This document shows positions 8,841 to 20,531 of a stretch of DNA of 64,000 nt, piece after piece. The notes beneath the pieces are model-generated. The model was not told where the DNA came from, made no database searches, and saw only the letters and a list, made by a program, of their open reading frames with translations. The translations under genes and the position numbers were made by a program. This stretch comes from Gammaproteobacteria bacterium (GTDB taxonomy: Bacteria; Pseudomonadota; Gammaproteobacteria; Eutrophobiales; Eutrophobiaceae): NCBI GenBank assembly GCA_947480335.1, contig CANKCB010000001.1:124001-188000 (forward strand). The letters run 5' to 3'. Within the stretch, counting starts at the first letter, position 1. Each line of letters opens with the position of its first letter.

Positions 8841-9488
8841 TTATTTTAGATATAGTTTCTGTTTATGGATGTAGGAAAGCACCTGTTCCGGCAGCAGGAA
8901 TTCCGTACTTGCCTGCGCATCGATCAGGTTTCGAATCCTGGTAGATGATATAGCAAGTGACGGGATAGTAATCTTTAGTATTCTTCCTGCCGGGGTGGTG
9001 TGTAAGTCAGCCGGGTTTTCGGTCTGTCTGGTCTGGTACAACTCTGCAATCTGTTTATGTTCAAAGCCAGAATCTGTATCTGGTCTGGTTGCCACGATAA
9101 TATGAACCTGTTCCGGAATCAATTCCCATTGTTTCCATTGATGCAAACCCTGGAAGGCATCCATGCCCATAATCAGGCACAGGGGGATATTACTATACCG
9201 ATGGCGATATTCGCGCACCGTATCGATGGTCCAGGAAATTCCGCCACGTTTTATCTCGATGTCATCAACCTGCAGTTGCTGCACATTATCAATCGCCAGG
9301 CGTAACATCTGCAGTCGATGTTCCGGGCTGGCCAGTATCGGGCCTCGATGCGATGGAGTATGCAAGGGAATCAGCCTGACCGCGGTCAGTCTGGCTGTCT
9401 GAAGGCATTCGATGGCCAGTCTGAGATGACCAATATGGACCGGATCAAATGTTCCACCCAGGATTCCGATGGGACCATTCATAGGCAT
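8841..9488 (-). CDS. nadD: Nicotinate-nucleotide adenylyltransferase
   Basis: Converts nicotinate mononucleotide and ATP to deamido-NAD; 215 residues. GILGGTFDPVHIGHLRLA near residues 8-25 holds the HxGH nucleotidyltransferase motif, and SSTRIRNLI near residue 182 is the ISSTxxR motif. Two in-frame ATGs (9488 and 9482) are possible starts; the second gives MNGPIGILGGTF. It is followed directly by rsfS and preceded by proA. Confidence 0.95.
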   Translation of the reverse strand: MPMNGPIGILGGTFDPVHIGHLRLAIECLQTARLTAVRLIPLHTPSHRGPILASPEHRLQMLRLAIDNVQQLQVDDIEIKRGGISWTIDTVREYRHRYSNIPLCLIMGMDAFQGLHQWKQWELIPEQVHIIVATRPDTDSGFEHKQIAELYQTRQTENPADLHTTPAGRILKITIPSLAISSTRIRNLIDAQASTEFLLPEQVLSYIHKQKLYLK

Positions 9489-9524
9489 GTGTCGGTCAAG
9501 TTAAGAGCGGACGTAGGTGCCTGC

Positions 9525-10781
9525 TCATTTCCTGACGTGTCCATTACCGATCACAATATATTTCTGTGAGGTGAGGCCTTCTAGCCCAACCGGTCCGCGT
9601 GCATGAAACTTGTCCGTACTGATACCAATTTCGGCGCCAAGTCCGTATTCAAATCCATCTGCAAACCGGGTCGAGGCATTCACCATGACCGAGCTGGAGT
9701 CGACCTCGGCGAGAAAGCGTTGAGCGTTGACGAAGTTCTCCGTGACAATAGCATCGGTATGTTTTGAACCATATTGGTCAATATGTTCCAGAGCCTGATC
9801 CAGTCCGCTGACAATACGCAATGACATGATGGGAGCCAGATACTCGGTTGCATAATCCTGGTCGGTGGCTGCCTTGATGTCTGGCAGAATTTTTCTCGAT
9901 TTATCGCAGCCACGGATTTCCACGCCAGCCTTCGCATACAGCGGTGCCAGCTTTGCCAGCACCACAGGGGCAATCGATTCAGCGACCAACAGACATTCCA
10001 TCGCGTTGCAGACACCATAACGATGTGTTTTTGAATTCATGGCAATATCAACCGCCTTGGTCAGATCCGCACTGTCATCAATGTACACATGGCAGATGCC
10101 GTCCAGATGCTTGATGACAGGCATCTTTGCCTGTTCACTCACGCGCTGGATCAGGCCCTTGCCACCGCGGGGGATGATCACGTCCACATATTCGGGCATC
10201 TGTAACAGGTAGCCAACTGCCTCACGATCGGTAGTTTCAATCACTTGCACGGCATCCGCAGGCAGGCCAGCCTGTTTCAGTCCTTGCCGGATACAGGCCG
10301 CAATTGCCTGATTTGAATGTATGGCTTCCGAGCCGCCACGCAGGATAGTGGCATTGCCGGATTTCAGGCATAGACCGGCGGCATCGGCGGTCACATTCGG
10401 TCTGGATTCATAGATGATACCTACTACTCCCAGTGGTACACGCATCTTGCCGACCTGGATACCGGTCGGTCGGTAGTGCATATTACTGACTTCGCCGACT
10501 GGATCAGCCAGTGCGGCAATCTGTTCAAGGCCCTCGGCCATCGCATTGATCCGGGAAGGATTTAACACAAGCCGATCCAGCATCGCCGGTTCAATCCGGT
10601 TTTTTCTGGCAGCGTCCATGTCCAGCGCATTAGCCTGCATCAGGCTGGCAGATTCAGCACGCAGGATGGAAGCAATTCCGGTTAACGCATCGTTCTTCGT
10701 CGCCGTCTGTGCCTTTGCCATCAGACGTGCAGCAGACCGTGCACGTAATCCGGTTTCAGTTATGTATTGCTTTACATTCAT
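9525..10781 (-). CDS. proA: Gamma-glutamyl phosphate reductase
   Basis: NADPH-dependent reduction of gamma-glutamyl phosphate in proline synthesis; cytoplasmic. I place the start at ATG 10781 ([16 protein letters not shown]), giving about 418 residues like E. coli ProA; the reading frame stays open for another 32 codons upstream but those do not resemble the family. The catalytic cysteine lies in [12 protein letters not shown], and [16 protein letters not shown] is the conserved cofactor region. proA next to nadD is common in gammaproteobacteria; no proB is in the window. Confidence 0.95.
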   Translation of the reverse strand: MNVKQYITETGLRARSAARLMAKAQTATKNDALTGIASILRAESASLMQANALDMDAARKNRIEPAMLDRLVLNPSRINAMAEGLEQIAALADPVGEVSNMHYRPTGIQVGKMRVPLGVVGIIYESRPNVTADAAGLCLKSGNATILRGGSEAIHSNQAIAACIRQGLKQAGLPADAVQVIETTDREAVGYLLQMPEYVDVIIPRGGKGLIQRVSEQAKMPVIKHLDGICHVYIDDSADLTKAVDIAMNSKTHRYGVCNAMECLLVAESIAPVVLAKLAPLYAKAGVEIRGCDKSRKILPDIKAATDQDYATEYLAPIMSLRIVSGLDQALEHIDQYGSKHTDAIVTENFVNAQRFLAEVDSSSVMVNASTRFADGFEYGLGAEIGISTDKFHARGPVGLEGLTSQKYIVIGNGHVRK

Positions 10782-10836
10782 AATATTTGTATCGATGTCA
10801 TTATCCGGGTCGGGTTCTTGCCCGAGCACCCTGCGC

Positions 10837-11862
10837 TTATCGTGAGTTTGGATGCAGGTTAACACCTGCCAGCCCAAACAGCAGGCTTTCCATTAATTCC
10901 CAGGGGTTGCGTTTTACCGCACCTTTAAGTGATTTGTCTATCAGAACCGCATCGGCCAGTAATTTATCGAGCTCACGACTGGTAAATCGTGCCAGTACCT
11001 TGTTTATAGCAGTTTGTCGCTGATTCCAGATTTTATAGTCGGAAAACACCCGATCCTTGCTGGCGCCATTGTTAATTTGGGCAGAAATGGCACATAAACG
11101 ACGTAATTCCCACATGATCGCTCCAAACAGCCCCATAGGCTCGATGCCTTCCTGCCGTAAGCCCCGTATCATGCCAGCAATGCGCGTCACTTCACCCATC
11201 AGTGCATGCTCTATCAGCATAAATACGCCATAGCGGGTGCTGTCCGTGACGCTGTCCTGAACCTGTTGCAAGGTTATTTCTTCGCCATCGGTCAACAATA
11301 CCAGTTTATCCAGCTCCTGTTTTGCTGCCAGTAAGTTGCCCTCGGTACGTTGTGCAATCAGTGTAGCGGCAAGCCGGTCTATGCGTTTACCCTGCAACTT
11401 GAGACGTTGAATTATCCATTCTGGCAGGCGAGAAGGTTCAACTGGCCAGATTTGCAGGATGGCGCCCACTTGATCAATGGCCTTGAACCATCGGCTCTGT
11501 TGGCTACGCTTGTCTATCTTCTCCATCGTAATCAGCAAGGTGGTGTCGACCACAGGATTTTCTGCATATCGTGTCAGCACGTCACTGCCTTCCTTGCCGG
11601 CAGACTGGTCGTTCATGCGTAGTTCCAGTAATCGTTTACTGGCAAACAGCGACATGGAGGCGCTTTCCTGTAACAACTGGTTCCATTCAAAACCCTTGTC
11701 GACTGACAGCACGGTGCGTTCTGCCCCGACCTGTTTCGCCTGCTTGCGGATCAGATCAGCCGCTTCCATCATCTGTAATGGCTCGTCACCACTTAGCAGA
11801 TAGATTGGCGCAAGTTCCTTGCGTTGCAGATGGGATGATAATTGGTCGATACCTAGACGCAT
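10837..11862 (-). CDS. holA: DNA polymerase III delta subunit
   Basis: Clamp-loader subunit that opens the beta sliding clamp; 341 residues (E. coli 343). It starts [21 protein letters not shown], and [19 protein letters not shown] is the conserved N-terminal block that contacts the clamp. It follows lptE by 12 bp, the usual leuS-lptE-holA order. Confidence 0.94.
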   Translation of the reverse strand: MRLGIDQLSSHLQRKELAPIYLLSGDEPLQMMEAADLIRKQAKQVGAERTVLSVDKGFEWNQLLQESASMSLFASKRLLELRMNDQSAGKEGSDVLTRYAENPVVDTTLLITMEKIDKRSQQSRWFKAIDQVGAILQIWPVEPSRLPEWIIQRLKLQGKRIDRLAATLIAQRTEGNLLAAKQELDKLVLLTDGEEITLQQVQDSVTDSTRYGVFMLIEHALMGEVTRIAGMIRGLRQEGIEPMGLFGAIMWELRRLCAISAQINNGASKDRVFSDYKIWNQRQTAINKVLARFTSRELDKLLADAVLIDKSLKGAVKRNPWELMESLLFGLAGVNLHPNSR

Positions 11863-11874
11863 CAGGCAGCTCCG

Positions 11875-12369
11875 TTATTTCTGGACGAGCGCACCCAGAC
11901 GCCGGACGATTTGAGAGGCAGCCTGTTGAATCATTTCCTGTTCAATCTTGTGCTGGTCAGCAACCGATCCGAGCACGGCTGAGTCATCAAAGGTATAGTC
12001 ACGGGTAACGCGTATCGATTGACCGGTCAATAATCCGGTCTGATTGGCATCGGTAACAGACATATTAACGGTCAGCGTCAGCTGATATTCGGTAACCTTG
12101 CCGGTTATAGGCGATACACTAAGCACCGACTTGTTAATGATCTGATCGCTCAACTGCAAACTGTATTCTGGCTTGTCAGCCCCGGTAACAATGGTGCTGC
12201 CCGAAGCCTGTAGCTGTGCGGTCACTGCGCTGGCGGTTTCAGATGCCGAAGTATTGGTGATGGCGATACTGGAAATCCCTGTGACAGTAGCTGTTTGTGA
12301 TCCGCGCAGATGAAACCCGCAGGATGCAGTCAGCATTATCAATATCAGCAGGACGTAGTGTGGTTTCAT
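11875..12369 (-). CDS. lptE: LPS-assembly lipoprotein LptE
   Basis: Outer-membrane lipoprotein that plugs LptD and helps insert lipopolysaccharide; 164 residues. A lipoprotein signal ends in LTASC, with Cys17 as the lipidated residue, followed by GFHLRG, the hallmark start of mature LptE. The body has alternating beta-strand pattern and the end is amphipathic. It lies between leuS and holA. Confidence 0.93.
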   Translation of the reverse strand: MKPHYVLLILIMLTASCGFHLRGSQTATVTGISSIAITNTSASETASAVTAQLQASGSTIVTGADKPEYSLQLSDQIINKSVLSVSPITGKVTEYQLTLTVNMSVTDANQTGLLTGQSIRVTRDYTFDDSAVLGSVADQHKIEQEMIQQAASQIVRRLGALVQK

Positions 12370-12448
12370 GTTTGGTTATCACAGTAATCAGTATGTCCGG
12401 ACAGAATAAAATCATGGGGCTGAACATACAAGGAGATTATAACGTTCA

Positions 12449-15185
<2,737 letters not shown>

Positions 15186-15217
15186 TGTAGCGAACAATCA
15201 AGCAGCAGGATTAAGGT

Positions 15218-15250
15218 AAAAAAAGGGCTTGGACATTGCTGTCCAGGCCC
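15218..15250 (-). terminator. Rho-independent terminator after the ComEA-like gene
   Basis: On the minus strand GGGCCTGGACA and TGTCCAAGCCC form an 11-bp stem with one G-T wobble and a 4-nt loop, followed by seven T residues. It sits about 55 bp after the ComEA-like stop and separates that gene from leuS. Confidence 0.85.
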
Positions 15251-15304
15251 GTTTCGGAGGACGGCTGTTTAGTGACACCTCGAACAGCCGGTATAACTCA
15301 GCTT

Positions 15305-15580
15305 TTACTGGACTGTAGCACTGCCGACGGTCAGCATGTCCTTGTTTGTCTCAATCAGGGACGGGCCGATGCCATCAATTTCAGTCAGACCTTCTACCGA
15401 TTTGAACGGACCGTTTTTTTCCCGCCAGGCAATAATGGCGTCAGCACGTTTTTCACCAATGCCCTTGATCTGCATCAGTGTCTGTTTGTTGGCTGAATTG
15501 ATGTTGATCGGTTCTGCAGCCTGCAAACTCAGGCCCAGTGTGAGTAGTGTGATGAATAACAGTTTGGTGATGGTTTCCAT
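15305..15580 (-). CDS. ComEA-family periplasmic helix-hairpin-helix protein
   Basis: 91-residue secreted protein with a signal peptide (cleavage about AEP after residue 21) and two helix-hairpin-helix units: ININSANKQTLMQIKGIGEKRADAI and the following VEGLTEIDGIGPSLI. ComEA proteins bind DNA in the periplasm during transformation; short solitary homologues (E. coli YbaV type) are widespread and often not proven to act in uptake. It has its own terminator, and no other competence gene is nearby. Confidence 0.88.
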   Translation of the reverse strand: METITKLLFITLLTLGLSLQAAEPININSANKQTLMQIKGIGEKRADAIIAWREKNGPFKSVEGLTEIDGIGPSLIETNKDMLTVGSATVQ

Positions 15581-15756
15581 TTGGTATCTCCTTATTTAAG
15601 TTGTTTAATCCATTACTTCCTTGAACTGCAGGAAAATAATAATCACAACTGGAACAAATTGGAACATACCTCAATTGGAGGATGCTGGAGGTGCTGATTT
15701 AGCGAATATTTTGTCTGCAGGTCTGAAGAGAAAAAAGATGTCAGCGGAAACAACAA

Positions 15757-15796
15757 ACACCAGCCCCGTTGTATGCGGGGCTGGTGTGTAACAGGC
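15757..15796 (-). terminator. Terminator retained behind an outer-membrane protein remnant
   Basis: ACACCAGCCCCG (15757-15768) pairs with CGGGGCTGGTGT (15776-15787), a perfect 12-bp stem with a 7-nt loop. On the minus strand it is followed by TTTGTTGTTT. It lies just after the stop codon of the remnant at 15800-15943. Confidence 0.8.
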
Positions 15797-15799
15797 GAA

Positions 15800-15943
15800 C
15801 TAGAATTTTACATTCAAATCCATACGCAACAGATCCTGATCGGTGCGGATGGCGCTTCTGCTCATGGTGTAATAATCAATTTCAAGCATGACATTCTTAA
15901 CGACCACAAATTCGAGTGTCGTCTGAATCTGGAGCCACTGCAG
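15800..15943 (-). pseudogene. C-terminal remnant of an outer-membrane beta-barrel protein (porin-like)
   Basis: On the minus strand a 47-codon frame ends at a TAG at 15800-15802. Its product has two or three amphipathic strands (TLEFVVVKNVMLEIDYYTM, then DLLRMDLNVKF) and ends in phenylalanine, the classic C-terminal signature recognised by the BAM machinery. The frame is blocked by a TAA at 15944-15946 and nothing upstream continues it. The original terminator is still intact. This looks like the last strands of a porin whose body was deleted; given the neighbouring phoB a phosphate porin is conceivable, but that is a guess. The open frame on the opposite strand (15773-16039) is its shadow. 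Confidence 0.65.
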
Positions 15944-16215
15944 TTACTGTTAGCGGAGAGAAAAGAGCATATAAATACTATAAATCTTTGGCATTTGTCT
16001 TATAACCTGCTTGCACCTCACTTATTTTTATTAAAGTAATATTGAAAATGCGTGTATAGCGTATGACTTGTACATTACTGTACTGATACAATCGACTCGT
16101 TTTCATATTACGAGAACAGGTTAATTACCAATGATTAACAGTCCTTAAATATTAGTTTAATCAAACAGTAATATTTATAGGGTCTAATTCAAACGTGGAA
16201 GATTTCAGAACAACG
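15944..16215. other. AT-rich non-coding stretch upstream of phoB
   Basis: Between the porin remnant and phoB. It should contain the phoB promoter. TTGTACATTACTGTACTG near 16069-16086 has a repeated TGTAC at 10-bp spacing, which is not a good Pho box. Nothing else is recognisable. Confidence 0.4.
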
Positions 16216-16902
16216 ATGAAGGAACGGATACTCGTCATAGAGGATGAAGCTGCTATCCGTGAAATGCTCGGCTATGCGCTAATGAAGGAAGGCTATATCT
16301 TCGAAGAGGCTTCCGATACCGAGGAAGCCAGACTGGTTATAGAGCGTCGTAAGCCGGATTTGATCCTGATGGACTGGATGTTACCCGGATTAAGTGGAGT
16401 CGATTTTGCCAGACGATTGCGTTCGAATATGGAGACCAAGGATATCCCGGTCATCATGTTAACAGCCAAGGGTGAAGAAGCCGACAAGGTGCGTGCGCTG
16501 GACACCGGTTCCGATGATTACATCACCAAACCGTTTTCTACCAAGGAGCTGCTGGCCAGGATCAGGGCCGTTATTCGTCGCACCTCTCCAAAAGACACTC
16601 TCGATGTCATTGAAATACAGGGGTTGCGACTTGATCCCGAAACCTGCCGGGTGCATGCCGGCGATACCATCGTCGATATCAGTCCGACAGAATTCAGACT
16701 GCTCCATTTTTTTATCAAACATCCTGAAAAGGTCTATAATAGGGCTCAACTTCTCGATCAGGTCTGGGGCCAGAATGTTTATGTGGAAGAACGGACTGTC
16801 GATGTTCATATTCGTCGATTGCGTAAAACACTCGAGCCATTCGGGTTCGATAAATTTATCCAGACTGTCAGGAGTTTTGGTTACCGTTTCTCTATCAAAT
16901 AA
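16216..16902 (+). CDS. phoB: Phosphate regulon response regulator PhoB
   Basis: OmpR-family response regulator, 228 residues from ATG 16216 ([18 protein letters not shown]); a GTG at 16195 would add seven residues but has no ribosome binding site. The receiver domain has acidic pocket residues in IEDE, the phosphoacceptor Asp in DWMLPGLSG (about residue 54) and the conserved Lys in TKPFS. The C-terminal winged helix ([22 protein letters not shown]) binds Pho boxes. phoR begins 21 bp later. Confidence 0.95.
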   Translation: MKERILVIEDEAAIREMLGYALMKEGYIFEEASDTEEARLVIERRKPDLILMDWMLPGLSGVDFARRLRSNMETKDIPVIMLTAKGEEADKVRALDTGSDDYITKPFSTKELLARIRAVIRRTSPKDTLDVIEIQGLRLDPETCRVHAGDTIVDISPTEFRLLHFFIKHPEKVYNRAQLLDQVWGQNVYVEERTVDVHIRRLRKTLEPFGFDKFIQTVRSFGYRFSIK

Positions 16903-16923
16903 GCTGTTTGCCCACTCTGATTC

Positions 16924-18252
16924 ATGAATCAGGATATTTTCCGCATTTCAATTGTACTCTCGGTTGCCCTGCTCGTTGGGTATCTGTCCGATCATATGGC
17001 ATTAACTCTATTTGCAGGGTATCTGGCCTATGCCTATTGGGAGTCAGTATTACTTTCCCGCTTGTTAAAGTGGATGCGTCGCAAGCGCATCGCGAATGCG
17101 CCTGAAGCTGAGGGTCTGGTGGGTGCTATTGCAATGCAGTATGAGGATTTACGAGATCATCACAGGAAACAGAAGCGTCGCCTGGCCAGTTATCTAAAAC
17201 GCTTCAAGGAAGCTACACAAGCCTTACCGGATGCTATTGTTGTGCTGGGGCTAAACGATGAAATCGAATGGGCTAACAGCAAATCCGGTGATTATCTGGG
17301 TATACGCTATCCCCAGGACAGGGGTCAAAGACTGATTAATCTGTTTCGGCATCCCGCGCTGGTAAGTTTCATGAAAGAGGCTCGCGGCAAAAATCCGGGT
17401 ATCGAAAAAAGTCTGGAGTTGGTATCGCCGAACAACCAGGACATGCATCTGGAACTGCGGCTCATATCCTATGGTGATTCAGGCAAGCTGCTGGTAGCAC
17501 GCAATGTCACCACGATTTTCCGGATCAGCCGGATGCGTACGGACTTTATCGCCAATGCTTCGCATGAATTGCGCACGCCTTTAACAGTAATTTCAGGTTA
17601 TCTGGAATCGTTTGAAGATGATTTTACTGAAGAAAAAGATAAGCAGATGCGATCCAAGATCCGGCAGATGCGTGTGCAGGCAGAGCGGATGCGCCGCCTG
17701 ATAGAGGATCTGTTGAAGTTATCCACGCTCGAAACCACTGAGTCACAGAGTGTGCGAGAGCCGGTACGGATACCGGATTTGTTGCGAAGCATTGTAGTGG
17801 AAGCTCGGGCAATCAGCGGTATTTTAAAACATGATTTCCAGCTTGAGTTAGACGAAGGACTCTGGATTGAAGGTGATCGTAACCAGATCTACAGCGCCAT
17901 TTCCAATGTAATTTTTAACGCTGTTCAGCATACCGCAGAACATGGATGTATCACGCTACGCTGGTTTAATGATAGTAATGGCGCCACTCTGGAAGTGATC
18001 GATACCGGTGAGGGAATCAGCGCTGAACACATACCCAGATTGACTGAGCGTTTCTATCGAGTCGATCGGGGGCGATCCCGGGAAAAGGGCGGTACGGGGC
18101 TGGGACTTGCCATCGTCAAACATATTTTATCCAGGCATCAGGCCCGCCTGGAGATAGAAAGTACGCCAGGAGTAGGCAGTACTTTCAGGTTTTGTTTTCC
18201 AAACGCACTCATTCTACACAAGGGGTTGATTGAAGCACGAAGTTTGTCATAA
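16924..18252 (+). CDS. phoR: Phosphate regulon sensor histidine kinase PhoR
   Basis: 442-residue inner-membrane histidine kinase that phosphorylates PhoB when phosphate is low, controlled through PstSCAB and PhoU. Two membrane segments lie in the first 45 residues with almost no periplasmic loop, as in E. coli PhoR. A PAS-like domain follows (about 95-200). The H box is FIANASHELRTPL near residue 210-222, the N box NVIFNAVQHT, and the G boxes DTGEGIS and GTGLGLAIV. It is followed by pstS after 130 bp. Confidence 0.95.
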   Translation: MNQDIFRISIVLSVALLVGYLSDHMALTLFAGYLAYAYWESVLLSRLLKWMRRKRIANAPEAEGLVGAIAMQYEDLRDHHRKQKRRLASYLKRFKEATQALPDAIVVLGLNDEIEWANSKSGDYLGIRYPQDRGQRLINLFRHPALVSFMKEARGKNPGIEKSLELVSPNNQDMHLELRLISYGDSGKLLVARNVTTIFRISRMRTDFIANASHELRTPLTVISGYLESFEDDFTEEKDKQMRSKIRQMRVQAERMRRLIEDLLKLSTLETTESQSVREPVRIPDLLRSIVVEARAISGILKHDFQLELDEGLWIEGDRNQIYSAISNVIFNAVQHTAEHGCITLRWFNDSNGATLEVIDTGEGISAEHIPRLTERFYRVDRGRSREKGGTGLGLAIVKHILSRHQARLEIESTPGVGSTFRFCFPNALILHKGLIEARSLS

Positions 18253-18304
18253 GGTGAGATTAAGGCCGTATAAAATACGAGGTAAATATATATAATTAAC
18301 ACTG

Positions 18305-18322
18305 TTGTCATATTATCGTCAT
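18305..18322 (+). promoter_or_regulatory. Pho box upstream of pstS
   Basis: TTGTCAT-ATTA-TCGTCAT: two 7-bp units with 4-bp A/T spacer, matching CTGTCAT at 6/7 and 5/7. It lies about 60 bp upstream of the pstS start, a usual distance for PhoB activation. Confidence 0.7.
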
Positions 18323-18382
18323 GAGCGCACCGCAGGATGCGGCTGTTGTCTACAGACGAATTAACCGGAGAATACTATTCAA

Positions 18383-19354
18383 ATGAATACATATCTGAAA
18401 TCTATTGCAGGACTGGTACTGGGTATAGGCATCCAGAATTCCGTAGTGGCACAAACCGGGCCCGATGCGTCGCTACCCGATTATGCTAAGCAAAGTGGTA
18501 TTTCAGGAAATTTAATCAGCGTAGGTTCAGACACGCTGGCCAATTTGATGACCCTCTGGGCAGAAGAATTCAAACGCCAGTATCCAAATGTAAATATCCA
18601 AATCCAGGCAGCAGGTTCTTCCACCGCACCGCCGGCGTTGATAGAAGGTACGTCCAACATCGGACCGATGAGCCGGATGATGACTCAGGGTGAAATTGCG
18701 GCGTTCGAAACCAAGCATGGCTATAAACCTACTGCTGTGGGTGTAGCCATCGATGCGCTGGCAGTTTTTGTTCATAAGGATAATCCAATCAAGGGCATGA
18801 CCATTGCTGAAGTGGATGCTGTATTTTCAGCGACACGCAAATGCGGACATAATGAAGACATCCAGAACTGGGGCCAGCTGGGTCTGGATGCTAGCTGGGC
18901 CAGTCGTCCTGTCCAGTTATATGGCAGGAATTCGGTATCAGGTACCTATGGTTATTTCAAGGAACATGCACTGTGCAAGGGTGATTTCAAGAATACCGTA
19001 AATGAACAGCCGGGTTCTGCTTCTGTAGTGCAGGGAATAGCCAAATCGATCAATGGTATGGGTTATTCTGGCATTGGATATAAAACTTCGGGGGTGCTTG
19101 CTGTGCCATTGGCAAGCAAGTCTGGCGAACCGTTTATTGAAGCCACAGCCGAAAACGCAATTTCAGGCAAATATCCGTTATCACGCTTTCTCTATATCTA
19201 TGTGAACAAGCAGCCAAACAGCCCCTTGCCGCCACTGGAAGCCGAATTCCTGAAAATGGTGATGTCCAAGGCCGGGCAAATGGTGGTTATCAAGGATGGT
19301 TATGTACCCTTGCCGGCAAAAGTGGCAGAAAAACAGCTGGGCTTGATTAAGTAA
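18383..19354 (+). CDS. pstS: Phosphate-binding periplasmic protein PstS
   Basis: 323-residue solute-binding protein that delivers phosphate to PstCA. The signal peptide ends near VVA-Q (about residue 24). The ligand loop is seen in [11 protein letters not shown] and in the [24 protein letters not shown] segment, and [18 protein letters not shown] is the second phosphate-contact region. The Pho box at 18305 and the GGAG ribosome binding site support regulated, strong expression. pstCAB is 17 kb away, beyond the gsp operon, whereas pstS and pstCAB are usually adjacent. Confidence 0.94.
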   Translation: MNTYLKSIAGLVLGIGIQNSVVAQTGPDASLPDYAKQSGISGNLISVGSDTLANLMTLWAEEFKRQYPNVNIQIQAAGSSTAPPALIEGTSNIGPMSRMMTQGEIAAFETKHGYKPTAVGVAIDALAVFVHKDNPIKGMTIAEVDAVFSATRKCGHNEDIQNWGQLGLDASWASRPVQLYGRNSVSGTYGYFKEHALCKGDFKNTVNEQPGSASVVQGIAKSINGMGYSGIGYKTSGVLAVPLASKSGEPFIEATAENAISGKYPLSRFLYIYVNKQPNSPLPPLEAEFLKMVMSKAGQMVVIKDGYVPLPAKVAEKQLGLIK

Positions 19355-19405
19355 CCCTACTGGTCCGGTCCGAATCAGGGGCTGGCCAGAAAAGAAGAGT
19401 GTTAA

Positions 19406-19433
19406 TGTGCCCCGAACAGGGGCACAGTTTTTT
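19406..19433 (+). terminator. Rho-independent terminator after pstS
   Basis: TGTGCCCC and GGGGCACA form an 8-bp stem with loop GAACA, followed by GTTTTTT. It isolates pstS from the gsp operon, so the secretion genes need their own promoter between 19434 and 19594. Confidence 0.92.
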
Positions 19434-19594
19434 GCGTCGTTGTTTACGGGCCCTATGGCGGTTAGAACGAATGCCAGTTAATTGCGCGAAAGTGCAGGGA
19501 TTCGACCAATCATGATAAATACAGGGCTGCCACACTGTATTATCAGGAATCACTGATTGATTATGCAGTAGAGCGTGTTTAAACTGAAATTGCC

Positions 19595-20515
19595 ATGATC
19601 CGCGCTATAAATCCGATAGTGACAACCCTGTTTAACCAGATGACAATAGACCGTATTGTCCGGTTGATTGAGATTTTACTGGTGATAATGCTGGCTGTCG
19701 CTTTGGGCAGACTAGTGATAGATCTGATCCCTGAATCTTCAAAAGTGGTTAGTTTCGTTACTGTCAACTCTGCGCTACAGCCTGACAGTAACTTGCAAAA
19801 TTCAATTGCAAGCCAGGTTGAACAGAATCGTATTACGCCCGAGTTGAAACAGTTGTTCGGTACAACCGCAGATTCCGGTGCCAAACGTGAAGCCATTGAG
19901 GAACCAGTGCAACAGACACGGTTGAACCTGACGTTGAAAGGTATCATTGCCAATCAGGGGGCATCAAACAGCCTGGCGCTAATCGCAGTCAATGGTGGCA
20001 AGGAACAACACTACAAGATAGGCGATACGATTGAAGGCGCCGAGATTATCCGGATTGAATCACGTCGGGTAATCCTGCGACGAAATGGAGTCAATGAGGC
20101 GCTGGATCTGGAAGTCAGGAAGCTGTCCGGTTCAAACCCTGTTACAACCATGCCGGGTCGTGTCAGTTTTGGCAATGGAATACGTACTTTAAGTGATAAT
20201 GAACGAGTAATTCCAAGGACAACACTGTTACAACAGTTGAATAATTTACCTACGTTGATGCAACAGGCGCAGGCTTTACCCTATAGCGAAAACGGACAAC
20301 AAATGGGATTTCGCATCAGCAATCTGGTGCAGGGTAGTGTATTCGATCAACTCGGAATCCGTAATGATGATGTTATACAATCGATCAACGGGTTTCCAGT
20401 CCGCACGGTCGAAGAAGCGATGAGCGCCTACCGTACCCTGACATCAGCCAGTGATTTTCGACTGGCACTGCGCCGGAGTGGTCAGGACGTTAACCTCAAT
20501 ATTTCTGTTCAATAA
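19595..20515 (+). CDS. gspC: Type II secretion protein GspC
   Basis: Inner-membrane GspC, 306 residues, linking the inner platform to the secretin. One membrane helix lies near residues 25-50 (IEILLVIMLAVALGRLV). The homology region lies around 105-165 (LTLKGIIANQ, LIAVNGG, YKIGDTIEGAEI). A C-terminal PDZ domain runs from about 230 (FRISNLVQGSVFDQLGIRNDD). First of twelve co-directional genes, 16 bp before gspD. No clear Pho box in the preceding 160 bp. Confidence 0.93.
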   Translation: MIRAINPIVTTLFNQMTIDRIVRLIEILLVIMLAVALGRLVIDLIPESSKVVSFVTVNSALQPDSNLQNSIASQVEQNRITPELKQLFGTTADSGAKREAIEEPVQQTRLNLTLKGIIANQGASNSLALIAVNGGKEQHYKIGDTIEGAEIIRIESRRVILRRNGVNEALDLEVRKLSGSNPVTTMPGRVSFGNGIRTLSDNERVIPRTTLLQQLNNLPTLMQQAQALPYSENGQQMGFRISNLVQGSVFDQLGIRNDDVIQSINGFPVRTVEEAMSAYRTLTSASDFRLALRRSGQDVNLNISVQ

Positions 20516-20531
20516 AAGCTGATAAAAACGC

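Noticed and set aside
15773-16039. 88-codon frame on the plus strand
   Set aside because: It is the opposite strand of the outer-membrane protein remnant and lacks a ribosome binding site.
16069-16086. TTGTACATTACTGTACTG upstream of phoB as a Pho box
   Set aside because: The TGTAC repeats are 10 bp apart, not 11, and TGTAC is a poor match to CTGTCAT.
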